This document shows positions 10,532-23,700 of a DNA stretch of 64,000 nucleotides, piece by piece. The stretch comes from Crambe crambe (Eukaryota; Porifera; Demospongiae; Poecilosclerida; Crambeidae). Under the pieces are notes generated by a model. The model made no database searches. It saw only the letters and a program-made list of their open reading frames with translations, and was not told the origin of the DNA. The DNA lies in assembly GCA_963924555.1 (NCBI GenBank), contig OZ004587.1, forward strand, positions 2,914,001-2,978,000. Direction: 5' to 3'. The stretch's first letter is position 1; each line of letters opens with the position of its first letter. A program made the position numbers and the translations under genes.

Positions 10532-13509
10532 TTACCTGGCACTTGGAGCACAAGTTTCTGACATTATCATTATCTCAATATACTCATATAAAGTAGAGAG
10601 AAGACGACTACAATCAATAGCAGCTACCACTTTCTTAAAATCGTCATTGGGGTTAAAATTGGCATTGTATTCCTTCTTCACTTCAAACGGCTCCTTTGAA
10701 TCAAGTATAGTAAGTTATTCACAAAGAAAGTACGTAGGAAAAAAAACATACCTCGCCTTTTCTTGCATGATATTGAGCTAGTTCATTGCCTACTATCCTC
10801 CATAGGCACACAAGATTTCCCAAAGTACAACATTCAAGAGCCTGCACAGAAGAAAATCTTTTATAGATATCATCTAAGATTGATGCCACAAATTATAATT
10901 GGTGAGCAAAGCAAGCCCCCTATTCATATAAATTGAGATACATATGTCACATTCAATATACATACATTCGTCTTGACCTTTGACCCCACCAATTAACACT
11001 TAGATAGCTAAAGCTTGATTGCTTTTAACAGCAGAGGTGCTAGGCTTATCTAAGTGGATTGTAGGCACTTGGCTTTCTACATACTTATACAGCCTCCTAT
11101 GTATGCAGCTGCCATGGTTGAAAACATGCGCAATGTATATTATTAGCCTAAGAAGTTAAAGCACAAAATTTAATGAGTTGGTACTTCCAACCACTTTGCT
11201 CGCCAATTAAACATACCCTAATGCACATATATATTTTGTTGGATCTGATGACTACTTCATACCTTAGAGCTAAAACTTTCACTCTCCATATCCAAATCAT
11301 GTACATACTTCCGAAGTAACACAGTTGGTTTAGAACCACTGCTTGATGCAAGTTTAACTAAAATGCACACTTGCTTGAAGCACTGATGAGCCAAATGAGT
11401 GGTGCCCAGTTGGTTAAGAATATCAATCTGGGTTTGAAGAGGTAACTCTTTCTATAGGGAATTGAATATTATGATAAAATATACACACAGTGGATAGCAT
11501 TAATAAGCACCTGCTTTATTTTTTCACGAAGTGAACCAATTTTAGCTCTGATCAGTGAGCTATCATCATTGGTATACACTACCTCTGGGATTTCTTCAAT
11601 AAATAGTGGTTTTCCATGGATAAACTTGTGCATTATGTGTGTCTCCAATGCTAGAATGTTCCCAATAACACTTTTGTGCCCATCAAGCTGAGAATGAAGC
11701 AGAATAATAGGGATCAAATCATCCTGATAATCAAGCAAGTGACAACTTTGGATGCGCGAGAGTTGAAGATATCTTGGTGGTCTTCTCTTTAAATAACTGT
11801 AAAATTATGACACAAGTGCAGCCTGACACAGGACACTTTCTATAACATGTCTGATCAAATTTATATTACTAGCTATGGGATAAGGGTTCTCGTCAGGCAC
11901 TATGTCCACACAATATCTCGAGCATTGATGACTTGGCAAAATACTGTATAGCGCAAATTTTTCGTGGGTCAAAATTTTCGTGGTTTTGCAAATATTGATG
12001 TGTAAACCATAAAAATTCCCGTATTATTTTTCAAAATCATGAAATCCACAAAAAAATTTACCCACTAAAATATCACGCTATAATATTATGGTAATTAGAT
12101 TAACATTCCTTCTTATTCACAATCTTCACCAACCTCTTGGCCTCTGTGTCCTGATTCGTACCTGATCCTGATCTCGATCTCTTCACTGTAGGATTAATAC
12201 GATCAATCATTTCCTTCTCCCTCTTTGTTACTTCTTGATTGCACTTGAGAATGAAGGCATTATGAACCAGGACCAAATATTTCACTAAAAATACAGTGCA
12301 TCTTCCTTCATTATTTGCAGTGGGGATGAGATATTTCAAAAACGTTTTTTCATCAAAGTTCACATTTAAATCAGCATTTTGATTCAGTTGTGCTGCACAA
12401 TCATATAGTCATTACAAATTAATATTTTTTTCTACCTCTCTCTATACTACTCATGAATTGATTGCCATTTCCACATACCATATATTGCAAGTTTATCTTT
12501 ACAAAGATTCCATGCTCTCTTCAATGCTTCATAAAATTCTTCATACTCAGCTCGTCTTTGCCCTGTTGATAGCATACAAGATAGCTATAGTTAATAGGAA
12601 TCCCAACATTATGCACACAAAGATTTCATCATAGCTAATAATAATAATACTCAAAATAGCTACTCAATGTGTCCTACTAAATATAGATTACCTTCTTCTT
12701 TTTCAATGAAAGATTCAAAAGTTTGGTTTTGAATCTGGCTATCCAATTTGCATTCATTGAATTCATCATATAGTCTTCTTTGTAAGGCAACAATTCCTGG
12801 AAGATATTGTGTAGCTCTCAAGATAGGTTCCTGAAATGATAAATTTTCAATGTCTGCTGAAAAGATAAGCTTAAAATGAGTCATTGTTAACTCACAAGTT
12901 CAACAAATATTTTCAAAATATTTGGAACATCATCAGTTTCTGCATGTCCATAGGTAATGAACTGAGATAACTGTTCCAAAGTTAGCTGGGGCGTGTATCT
13001 CCACAAGATTTCAGAAGATGTCTTGGGAACTGTGAATACTGCTTTGTAGACCTTATCATGCACTGCAAGGAAATAATTCAGACTTTGAAATATGCATTTG
13101 GCATGAGCTACGAGGATAAGGCATAATTTACCTTAAGGTTACTTTTATTAATGGGCACTAAATTAGCTAAAACTGATACTGTTCCTGCTTGAAATAAAAT
13201 TATAACTCATAAATACTTTGAATGGTGAAGGCATTGGCACATAGTATCAATAATGTATTGGAATTAATCTGAAAACTTTCTTTATAGCTGCTAAATAATA
13301 CAATAATAGTAAATTGCTAAATTTTATCCCTGTAAATAATAGTTACCTTAACATATTATAATGCTCTAAACTGCTCTATATTATGAGTGTAACCCATTTT
13401 AGTAAACTCTCTATATTCAGGATATAATACAAAAAATACCTTCCTATTAGGGACATTTACTGCTAATAATAAATTGAACCTCTGAAGAGTAGAAACTTCT
13501 CTATTAGCT

Positions 13510-13546
<37 letters not shown>

Positions 13547-14770
13547 ATGTTTGTCTACTATAGAGGGCTAGTCAACTACCTAAAATATTACTCCTCTCAA
13601 CAACATCTTGCAAACTGGAATCCAGTTTCTAAAAGAAAAAAAATAATCATAATTTGTTATTCAGTATGCAGAATCATCATGCAGCTCAAGTTATGAATAC
13701 TCTAATAGTTACTACAGAAATGCAAACTGGTGAGCAAAGCTTTAGCCGATGATGTCACCGTATCTCAAAGGACGAAACCAGAAGAACATACTGTATAGCG
13801 GGTTATTTTTGAGGGGTAATATTTTCATGGTTTTCATGATTGAAAAAAAAATCATGAATTTTTTACCCACAAATAAGCTCTTGCGTATACTGCTTGGCAT
13901 AGCTAGCTAGCTGTCGTGCTTGTACAGTCCGAAGAATGGCCCTGTTTCACTATTTTGAAGGATAATCTACCTGATCCTAACAGCCCACTAGCCAAGACCA
14001 TGCCATCAACTTCAATCTTTCTTGAAATATTGCCTACAAGAAGCTACAACTTCAGATAAAAAACATAGTGCAGCAGCCCATATTATACTGAGGTAGCCTC
14101 AAACTATAGCTTTGATCTACTTCTAAAGAGCTAGCTAGCTATTATCAATCGCACACGCATGCATGAGGGGGCAGTCTATATACATTGTGTAACAACAAAT
14201 TTTTCCCACAAACTATCTAGATTACTGCAATCCACAAAAATATTGCCCCTCGAAAATAACCTGCTATATGTATGTATGTACATACAATATAATATAGTAG
14301 CACACCTCATTTGACCCCATATAGGTCACTCGCTTCGCTCACCAATTAAGAAGTTAAAAAACGATTCCATTGTAATCACATGAATGCTCATTTAGCAATG
14401 TCCACTTCTATAATGTGTGCAATATAGTATCACTCACATAAAATAAGGCTTCAATGTATGTAGAATGAAAAGCAATTTCCCAGTCCTTTCTAGATTCATA
14501 ACTTGACAGATCAAACTTTTTAGCTGAATAAACATAGCAAATTAAAATTTAAGTGGATTCATTAATAAAGAACGCACCTTTCTTTTTCTGACTCTCTTCG
14601 GTAAGTATTTTTTTTAGTATCATGTGAAGAATTAAGCAAGTTTCATCCATATTGTATCCAACTGCCAAGGCCAGTAATTTTACATCATGCATTAACTGCT
14701 CCCAAAATGCTGAAGTCACTCCCTGCTTTCCTTTAATGTTCAATAGACTCACAGCTTGCAATACCACTTC
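10532..14770 (-). CDS. RNF213-like exons 63-73 (C-terminal domain)
   Basis: Exons 14578-14770, 14438-14523, 13580-13628, about 12897-13062, 12692-12830, 12479-12562, 12134-12392, 11511-11796, 11263-11451, 10752-10841 and 10532-10693. MDETCLILHMILKKIL parallels human ADETIGVVHLVLRRLL. ATQYLPGIVALQRRLYDEF, FLVKYLVLVHNAFI, FIHGKPLFIEEIPEVVY and LGNLVCLWRIV follow in order. The frame ends in SETCAPSAR and TAA soon after the equivalent of human LLELHEMIILKLK, so the last ~70 human residues are absent. A gtaata donor overlaps the stop, so a further exon is possible but none was seen. Confidence 0.85.
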
Positions 14771-17700
14771 CTAAAAATTGCAAAAGTAGCTAGTGTAACT
14801 ATCAAGGTATTATGCAATAGCATTAGCTTTTTTTAACCTACTATGGATAACAAACAAACCTTTTTTGTACAACACGACCAGTAGAGAATTGCATGAAGAA
14901 ATATCCGTATAATCTGACAAGATGAGGCTGGTAAATTCCTTTCACATGAAGGAACATCACTTCTCCTTTCAGGCAATAATAGGTTGTACCCCCTACAGAT
15001 GTTATAGTGTCATTGCAAATGAATGTGACCACCACTTAAGTGTGATCTACTGTACGATTAATCACATGCACTAATGAAGCAGCAGAGTTGGTAAGTGCAA
15101 AATACTTACTGTATAGCGCTCTATTTTTGAGGCACTAATATTTTGAGGATAGATTATTTTAGTAGAATAATTTAACAGGATCATTAAAGTTTTAAACCCC
15201 ACCTACAAAATGAAACTATAGCGCGCACACATAGAAGCCCATGCTTTTGCAGTTCCTCTTGATAGTAGCTGCTGTCTCACTCCAAGAATTTTCCAGTGTA
15301 GTGGAGGCTACACCATGTTCTACTGCTCTTCCTATTTTTGATTGATGAAAATCTAGTGTACAGCCCTCTGGTGGTAGATCCCTGCTTCAACGTGGTAGAT
15401 ACTTTCAAGTTTGCTGCTTTAATAAAAGAGGAGGGAACTGCCACTAGGATCTGGTAGTGAAGATTTGTAGGTTGCTTTGAAGGATTTTAGCAATAAAATA
15501 ATGACAGAGAAACAGCTGCACTGTACTACAGTTTGCGCATGTATAACACGGCAAAAATTAATTATTTGAGGACACAATTTTCGTGTTTTTAGTGAAATCC
15601 ACAAAAACCTCAAGAGTAAAGCACCTCGAAAATAAAGTGCTATACGGTACAAACATTATGCATAAGATTTTACAATTATCTTAGTTCTTAAAAACTAATT
15701 ACTAACATACTTTATTGTGCTATAAACATCCAGTGGTTTCAGATTATCTCCGCAACTACTACAGGTGGTAACCAGCTATATGATTGAAAGGAAAAGAAAT
15801 AAACAACTGGAAAAATTAAAGAGCGATTTCAGTGGGGGGGACCACAATAATGCTGTCCTCAAATACCCAAATAAAATAAGGAACAATACAAATAGATTGT
15901 GTAGATGTACTATTTTTACCTTATCTTTGAATAGTACAGCATTGCATCCACTGCACTCTGTATGAAATAAATCAATAGGTAATGGACACCAAAATGAGTG
16001 AAGGTGCTTACCAAGAATGTTGCTGAATATGTCAAATATATTCCCTTCAGGCATTGCAGGTACAAATATATCCTAGAAAATGGTATATTAGTCGTCAAGC
16101 ATTAATGTAGTGATAGACTTACTGCCAAAGTTGAAGGAGAATCCATCAACTTGATAAACATATCAAAAAATGAGCCCTCTTTAAGTGAAGAAAACACAGC
16201 AATTGTGTGAATTACAACAAGTGATACTTTTTTTCTGATCTGAACTTCAAATTCCTCTTCACTGAACCTCATTTCATAGGGCAATTCATCACTTATCACT
16301 GATTTCATAAGAGATTCCATATTCGGCTGCATATGAACAAAAGCATTAATTTTATACTAAGCAATGTGCAACATTAGACAGCAAGAGAGCGAGCAAGTAA
16401 AGTAGCTGATAGGATCCAGTTCATTTTGCGCTTCAACTCTGTAGGCTTAGCCAAGTAGCTACAAGCCCTCTTTAAATAAAATAGGGTATGCTTTGTAACA
16501 TATTCGAAGCATTTTGTGCTTCTACTCCTTAGGCAATATTACTGTCAGCATGTAAGTGGTGATTCCAACCAGGCAGCTACATTCACAGGACAAAAAACTG
16601 TAGAAAGCAATCAAGCTCTAGCTATGTCCATTCTGACTGCTGCTAAGTGTGTAAATTCGCGAGGTCAAAACCCACAATCATAATTACAGCCACCCATATA
16701 TCTTTATAAACATGGTATCTTTGTATACAACAAGGCCTCCTGTACTCTTCTAGCTCCGGCTCCATTGTCAGTTCGCTAGTAGCTGTAGTACCGTCAGGCC
16801 GCCAGCGCAGCAATAATGTGCACATGCACAAAAGTAAATTTTCTCGAATACAAAAATAATTCATATGAAAATTATAATCATTGAAATGAAAATTTCCTGA
16901 CTTTAGTATCTCAAATTATAGTACCACTGATATGGATCTATTCATTTGCCTAATTATGAACTTAAATACTCACCTTAATATCTTGCTTTGTAATGAATTC
17001 CATAAACTTTTTCTATTAAGAAGTATAATATTATTACAAGATGAAACTCGCACTTTGTACTATAGGGAAACCATGCATCACCTATAGTTTATACTGCTAA
17101 AACCAGTCTGGTATTATGAAATGTTAAATTTGTGTTTTTATTTGTTTATTGTTTTTTAATTGTTTTTTTTGTTGTTGTTTTGGAGCCACAAAGTCGTCTT
17201 CAAGGCACTTTGAAACGTCTAGATATAGGCTTGCTTGGATCAACTTGCTTCAATATCCAAGGGAGATTCTTACTGAACATCCAATAACAGCTTGTATTTC
17301 CCATAAACCACTTTTACAAGCCAGCTGGCTGCACAGCTGCAGTGCATTAATTGAATGCAGCTGCAAAAAGGATTGATAGGTAAGGTAGGTACTAGGTAGC
17401 TCTAGCTGTACTGCCTTTGTTAGTTGGTACTCTCTTAATGGCATGTTCATTTAGACCATGAGGCAAACATCTAACACACATAAAGTTGTGATAGCCTCAA
17501 CTTTTATATCCTGCTAGAAGGTTAGTCATAAGTAATATTATTCTACAAACCTTACCTTTGCATTAGGAGAATCGTTAAGCTTGATAGATTTTTCATACAG
17601 GGCTAGTAGAAACAAGATCAATTTTTCACTATTCATCGCCTGGATAAAAAATAATGTAGCTCATTGTGAAAGTGATTAACTACGACATACTAGCTCATTC

Positions 17701-20700
17701 AACTTCATCGGTTCTTCTTCATATAAAACTTTATCTACTGCTTCATCAATCAGCCGGGTGTGATCTTTATCATGAACCATCATTGGATCAATTTGATAAT
17801 TTTCCTTTCATAAAAAAAATAATTCAATATCAAAATTAATCTTTGAAAGCTATTAAATCTTACCTCAATGTATGGAATTACGGACTGGACGACTTTATCT
17901 TTAAATTTTTTCCCAATGAAACACAATAATTCAAAACCATACTTTCTAGCAATATGCCGCACTAAATATAAGCAACATGGCTTATTAATAATATCCTCTA
18001 TAGTACAACTTGTTTCCTTCTGTATTATGCTAAAAGCACTCAAGATAAACTCTTGATCATCCACAGTGTGTTGCTTGACAACATCATTCAAAATGGAGGA
18101 AAACAGACCAATAAATCTACGAGCAGTGGCAACACACTTTATCTGTCTGATTGTAATCCTTTGATCCATAGAAAAATTGCTAAGTTCTTCCAAATTTTTT
18201 TGAAAAGCATCTAAAAATACTTGCTCTTGCTGATGCTTAACTTGAATTTCAACAGTATCCTAAATTAAATAAACGGTATCATTATAATAAAAATTATTAT
18301 AATTATGATTAATACCTCACAGCAGTTAGCATACTGCAAACATAGAACCTCTGCTCTGTCTGGATGAGACGAAACCATTTTTTGTAGGAATTCCTCTAGT
18401 AAGTCAGTACTGCACAAGAGATTGTAAACATGGTGCTCATGATACAGCATGCCTGGATTCTTCATGTGGCTTGCTTTACTAAATGCATATAACTATCAAG
18501 ATCTACAGCTTATGATTGCTCAAAATATTTAATAATATTAAACTTACGTTTCAGCAGCGAATAGTAACAATTTGTGAAATAGAAACATGTGAAATCCAGG
18601 AACTTTGTACATTGGCAGAACACAGGCTGAGTCATTGTATTTAATAGCAATTTCTATTAATCTGTCGACAACCATAGGCTCAGGTAACTTTGTAGAAAAG
18701 CATAGGTCTGTCGTCATTTCAACAACAAAAAGAGCAACCCCTTCATGAAGGTTTTGAAGTATAGAGTCATCTTCGCTAAAAGGAATGTATTATCAAGACT
18801 GAAATAATGTTAGAATAGAATGGAGAATTCGTTTGAAATTTAGGCTTCATGTACATATTATAACAGGCTCCAATGACCGTACCTATTAGTTATCATTAAT
18901 ATGCAATTTAAAATAGTACTATACCTGAACGTTTTTTTCAGAAACTTGCACATGTTCTCCAATAGTTGAATGACTTTGCTGAAGGTAGCTTCAGTAGTTA
19001 GATCAGAATCTCTCTTTTTTAGAGGCTAAATAAATAATTTATAATTATTAAATTCATGACATGAAGGTCCAGAGAAGGTTCTTTTATTGATACTTTTCCT
19101 GCAATTATCACCAAAAAATTGAATGCAAGTAATAATAATTATTATGAGGATTGTAAGCAATATAAGAATATTAAACTCTGGTGGGCTGTACAAAAATTTA
19201 ATAATGGTACATCCTTCTCTAGGTGTGGAAAATCTGTACAATATGTAAAGCTATGCACATATTGACTGTATAATATGTACATACCAGCATTATACAGTAT
19301 TACTAGGGTATATTCATCAATTGGTCAATTTGCAAGCGAAGCAGTTGGTAAAAGTCATTTGTACTAATATGTAGGCTAAGATATTGCTGTCAGGATAAAC
19401 AGCTGCATACACAGGATGCAGTATAATGCTTACCACAAGCACTTAGAAAGCCAAGCACCTACAAATCACTTAGCCCTCTATGATAAAATGCTGTAGAAAG
19501 CAATATGCTCTAGCTGTTTGTTGCAAAGTGTTGTGGGCATGGTTCATTTATGGGATCAAAGGTCAAATGAACATATGTGTATGCATATTACTCCAGGAAG
19601 AGTTGAGTGCCATATGATTAAAGTTCCGTCCTGCCACTGAAGTTAGAGAAACAATGTCCTTCACTGACATGCAGAGCACTGCGTATTAAATGTGACATAC
19701 GTATGAAATCTAAATTTGCATGAATAGGGGTAAGCTCACTTCATTCGCCAATTAACTAGGGCAATGTGCATTTTACAGTGCAAGTGAGTGAGCATGTATT
19801 TCTATAGGCTTTTAGAGCTGATATTCATTTGTGCTTCAAATCCTTAGATTCTAATGTAAGTGGCAAGTAAAATACATACATAATAAGTTAGTCTTTAAAA
19901 AGACTTATGCCTCGGCACTGGTAGCTAGCTATATGGAACAATGACACTGTTGAAATTCAAATTTTTGTAATCAATGAAGGGTCTATGTTAAATAAGTCAG
20001 ATGATTCAAATGTCAATTCCTGTGATGAATTTACTTGTGTCTCAGTGCCCTTCTCAAATGCTCACTTCCATGCAAGGCCTGTATAGTCTTTGATTTCATT
20101 GTTCTTGCCTTTCCTGATGTCTAGCTGATCACATGTGGTCGCCTCTGGCTTGTAGTTGTTCTCTCAGTGGTCCTGGCTTTCTTATTCAACTAGATATAGA
20201 CTGTTGTCTCTGCTGTTACTTTCTGATAATCCTGGCTTTGACTAGACTGTTGTCTCTGCTGTTACTTTCTGGCATGTAGTCGGTGTTCTCTCACGCTCTT
20301 AGCCTTTCTTGTTGAGTGTTGCCTGGCGTGGCCTGTAGGATGCACATACATGTATCGCCTAGACTGTCGTCTCTGCTGTTATTGTCCGTTACTTTCTCGC
20401 TGTCTCTCAATCGATTCTCTGAGATTTCTACGTGTTTTAGCACTCAAATCTATAGTGGCTAGGCCTACTCCATTTTTTTTTTTCAATTGCATATGTGCAT
20501 GCAATGTATTGCGTGGGTGTACATGAACGCGCAGTGTGCTACTATTAAGACATACGTACCACGCATAGTCGATCCCAGCACTACGCCTTGGCACTTCGGT
20601 GCGGAGGCAAAAAGCTGTACTGCTTACCACAAAGCAATTAGATAAGGCTAGAGCCCTAAGATAAGCCTACCACATACTATCCAAAGAGGCTGTGGAAATC

Positions 20701-23700
20701 GATCACAATTAGACCATGTGCATTATGCACACACACACACAATGGAGTGTAGACCTATATATGAGTCATGACCTGAGAGTGAGCTCGCTCGCTGAATTAT
20801 AATATTACTGTATACTAATACCAATAGTTAAGCTTAGCTCTTATAGTTTTGTAGAGAAATATTAGATTTACCACAAGCATCCTTCTAGCATATGGGAGGA
20901 GACTACTTTCATCCTTGATGATGACCTGTTCAACTAGTATTTGTATCACATGTAATTGCTGCCACTTCTTTTGTCTGCATTAACATCATTATATAAACAA
21001 GAATAAAAAAACAGGTAATAAGAAACTAATACTACTTTAACCTACAATTGCTGATCAAGTTGATCCTTAGAATCTTCAGAATGAACAGGTAATGACAGAC
21101 AGGTATGCACTGCTGTTTGTAGATTTTGCATCTTATGCAACCAGGAGGATATCTTTTTACTTCCAGTTTTCACATCCCTTTTGACACTTTTCTTCCCACT
21201 TTGAATTTTTTCACTAGGCTTCAGAGCTTCATCTAAATCATTCCACATTAACTCCAGAGCAATTTGTAGTGCATACAAGTGAATCTGCAAGGGACAATAA
21301 TAATTATAAGCATTCAAGGGATGACGTAGAAACTACCATTTCTGGATTTGTTGCTATTTCTTCCTTTGATGTATCTAGTTTCACCAGAATGCCAGGGGAA
21401 AGTGAGATGGTTTCTCCAAACCATAAGAAATGTCTTTCATACTTGTTGTAGACAATATGGACAGAGACAAACTTAGATAAAAGTGAGCGCTCCTTTCCAT
21501 GCATGAATCTTTGGCACATAGAGTCCAGAGCCAACTCGATAAGCTAGCAAAAGAGAGAGTGAGAGAGTATTAACTGAGTAGAACCTGAATTTATTGGATA
21601 TAAAAATACAAACCTACTAACCTTATATTCTTCTTCAGTTAAATTCTTTGTTCTAGTGCATATATAGACACTGCGGATGAAATCATGAATATATGGCTCC
21701 ACCAATCTGTCATCTCCTATGTCAGCAATAATCAACCCAATCGGATCTTCACCCAATTCAGAAAGCATTCTCTCGTGAATTGTGTCATCATCTCCTAAAA
21801 AAAGTGAGCATTCTTAGATGGTGGGCAAGTAAAATACAAAAAAAAATTTTTTGTACAAATATTTCTTCAGCTAATATGAAGTGGCACTAAAAAGTCTTGT
21901 AGCTAAGATCACTATGTAACCCCCTCATACCTGCTTTATAAAGCGAAGAAAATCACTGACTCTAGCTATCAAATTTACTCGCAAAATGTCAAGTGAGAGA
22001 AGCTTGTACTTGGCCACTCCACTACACTAGATTCTGAAGTATATACACGAGGCACGCCCCTTATAATTATTGCGCGCATATTTTTTGTCACTAACCCACC
22101 ACCTTAAAGAAGTGGGTACATATTATTAACTGCCTGGCAACATATAATTGAAACTTAAGTTAATTTAAGCACATCGAAAAAGGCCATGTAGTGTTCCCCT
22201 TAATTTTAGCCATTTCTTTACAGTGATAAAGTTACTGCTATAATAAATTATTATGAAGGTGAACAAAAGCAGCCTCATAGCACAGAGTACTTAGCTTGGG
22301 TATTGATTCTCTACAATATGTGTATTGCTTGGCTGACAGATTTTCTTTAATCGTGGAGGTAAATATCTGGGCAATATGCAACATTAATATAGACAGTGAG
22401 CAAGTGAGCAAGTATACCTATAAGCAAGTAAGTGATAGCTAGCTGATAGGCTGATATTTTGTGCTTCAACTTTGCTTCATTATCAGCTATAGATATTGCT
22501 ATCATGTCTTAGTCATGTAGCTAGTGGTTCCATACATAACAAAACAACTGTAAATGATATCTGATAGGCTACTATTTGTGTACTTTAGGCTTGGATAATA
22601 TCTGTCATGTGTTCCAACCAAAAAGCTCCAAGCTCCATACATAAAGAGCTGCACAAGCACTTAGATAAGCCAAGCATCTACAATCCACTTTGATAAGCCC
22701 AGCCCTACTACAGTGGATTGCAGGTTGCTTGACACTAGTACTTCAGACACCGAGGTCACATGGACCAATCAGATTTGCAGGCAATGATGTCAGCATGAAT
22801 CTGATTGGTCCACAAGCAACCTGCAATCCACTGTATCCAAAAGGCTGTAGAAATCAATTATTGCAATTTACAATTAGGGTTTGTAGCAATGATTCATGAC
22901 CTGAAAGTCAGCTCACTCACTCCTGCTACAATTATTAGTATCCATTCTAAAATGTATCTACTATCTATAATGTATCCTTTCGAGCCAACTTACCACTTTC
23001 TTTTGTATATTTATGAAACATATTGGTCACCACATCAATAATAATCCAAGAAAATGCCAAGGAATACTTAAATGTCAGCTTCGATTTCAGGCCTCCTACA
23101 CCAGGTAACTGTTGCTTAGCTTCACCCAAGAATTCGAAGTGAGTGATATCAGGGCACTGGAATATTTTACTTCCTAATTCACGCTGATAAGAATCTGCCG
23201 ATGGAGATAGCAGATTCAAATTATAGTTCGTGTCCACAAATGCTATTATTTCAGCCAAGAGAGGAATCAGTTTTTCTTCCATTCTCTTTCCCAAGCAATT
23301 CCTAAATGTTCCTCCATGCAGCAAACTCTTGCTGTCCTTGGCCTCTCTAAATATCCATTCACCAGGTTCTTCACTATGATCAGCACCGAGGAGGTACTTC
23401 CATATATACTTCACAACTGAACCACAAAATGTATTCTCATCTAAAAAAAATAAATTAATTATGAAAATCTATTGTTATATTTGTTATAATTATGTTAATA
23501 ATAAGACAACAGGGATGAATGCTATGGCTTTGAGCACATACCTAGAGGATATTGTATTAATTCCTCTTTAGCAAGAAGCTTTCCAAGCATGGTAATTCTC
23601 TCAATGGTACGTGAACCATCATCATTGTCACTCAACTTTGCTGCAGCTGCTTGAATGCAGTTATATAACCTGAAGCACTGATTAGTATTCTGTTCACGGG

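Noticed and set aside
15920-16072. Calling the 54-nt readthrough segment a genuine RZ finger
   Set aside because: It has a CP and an EC but lacks the conserved GH and later Cys ligands, and the segment has good intron ends. I list it only as a stub.
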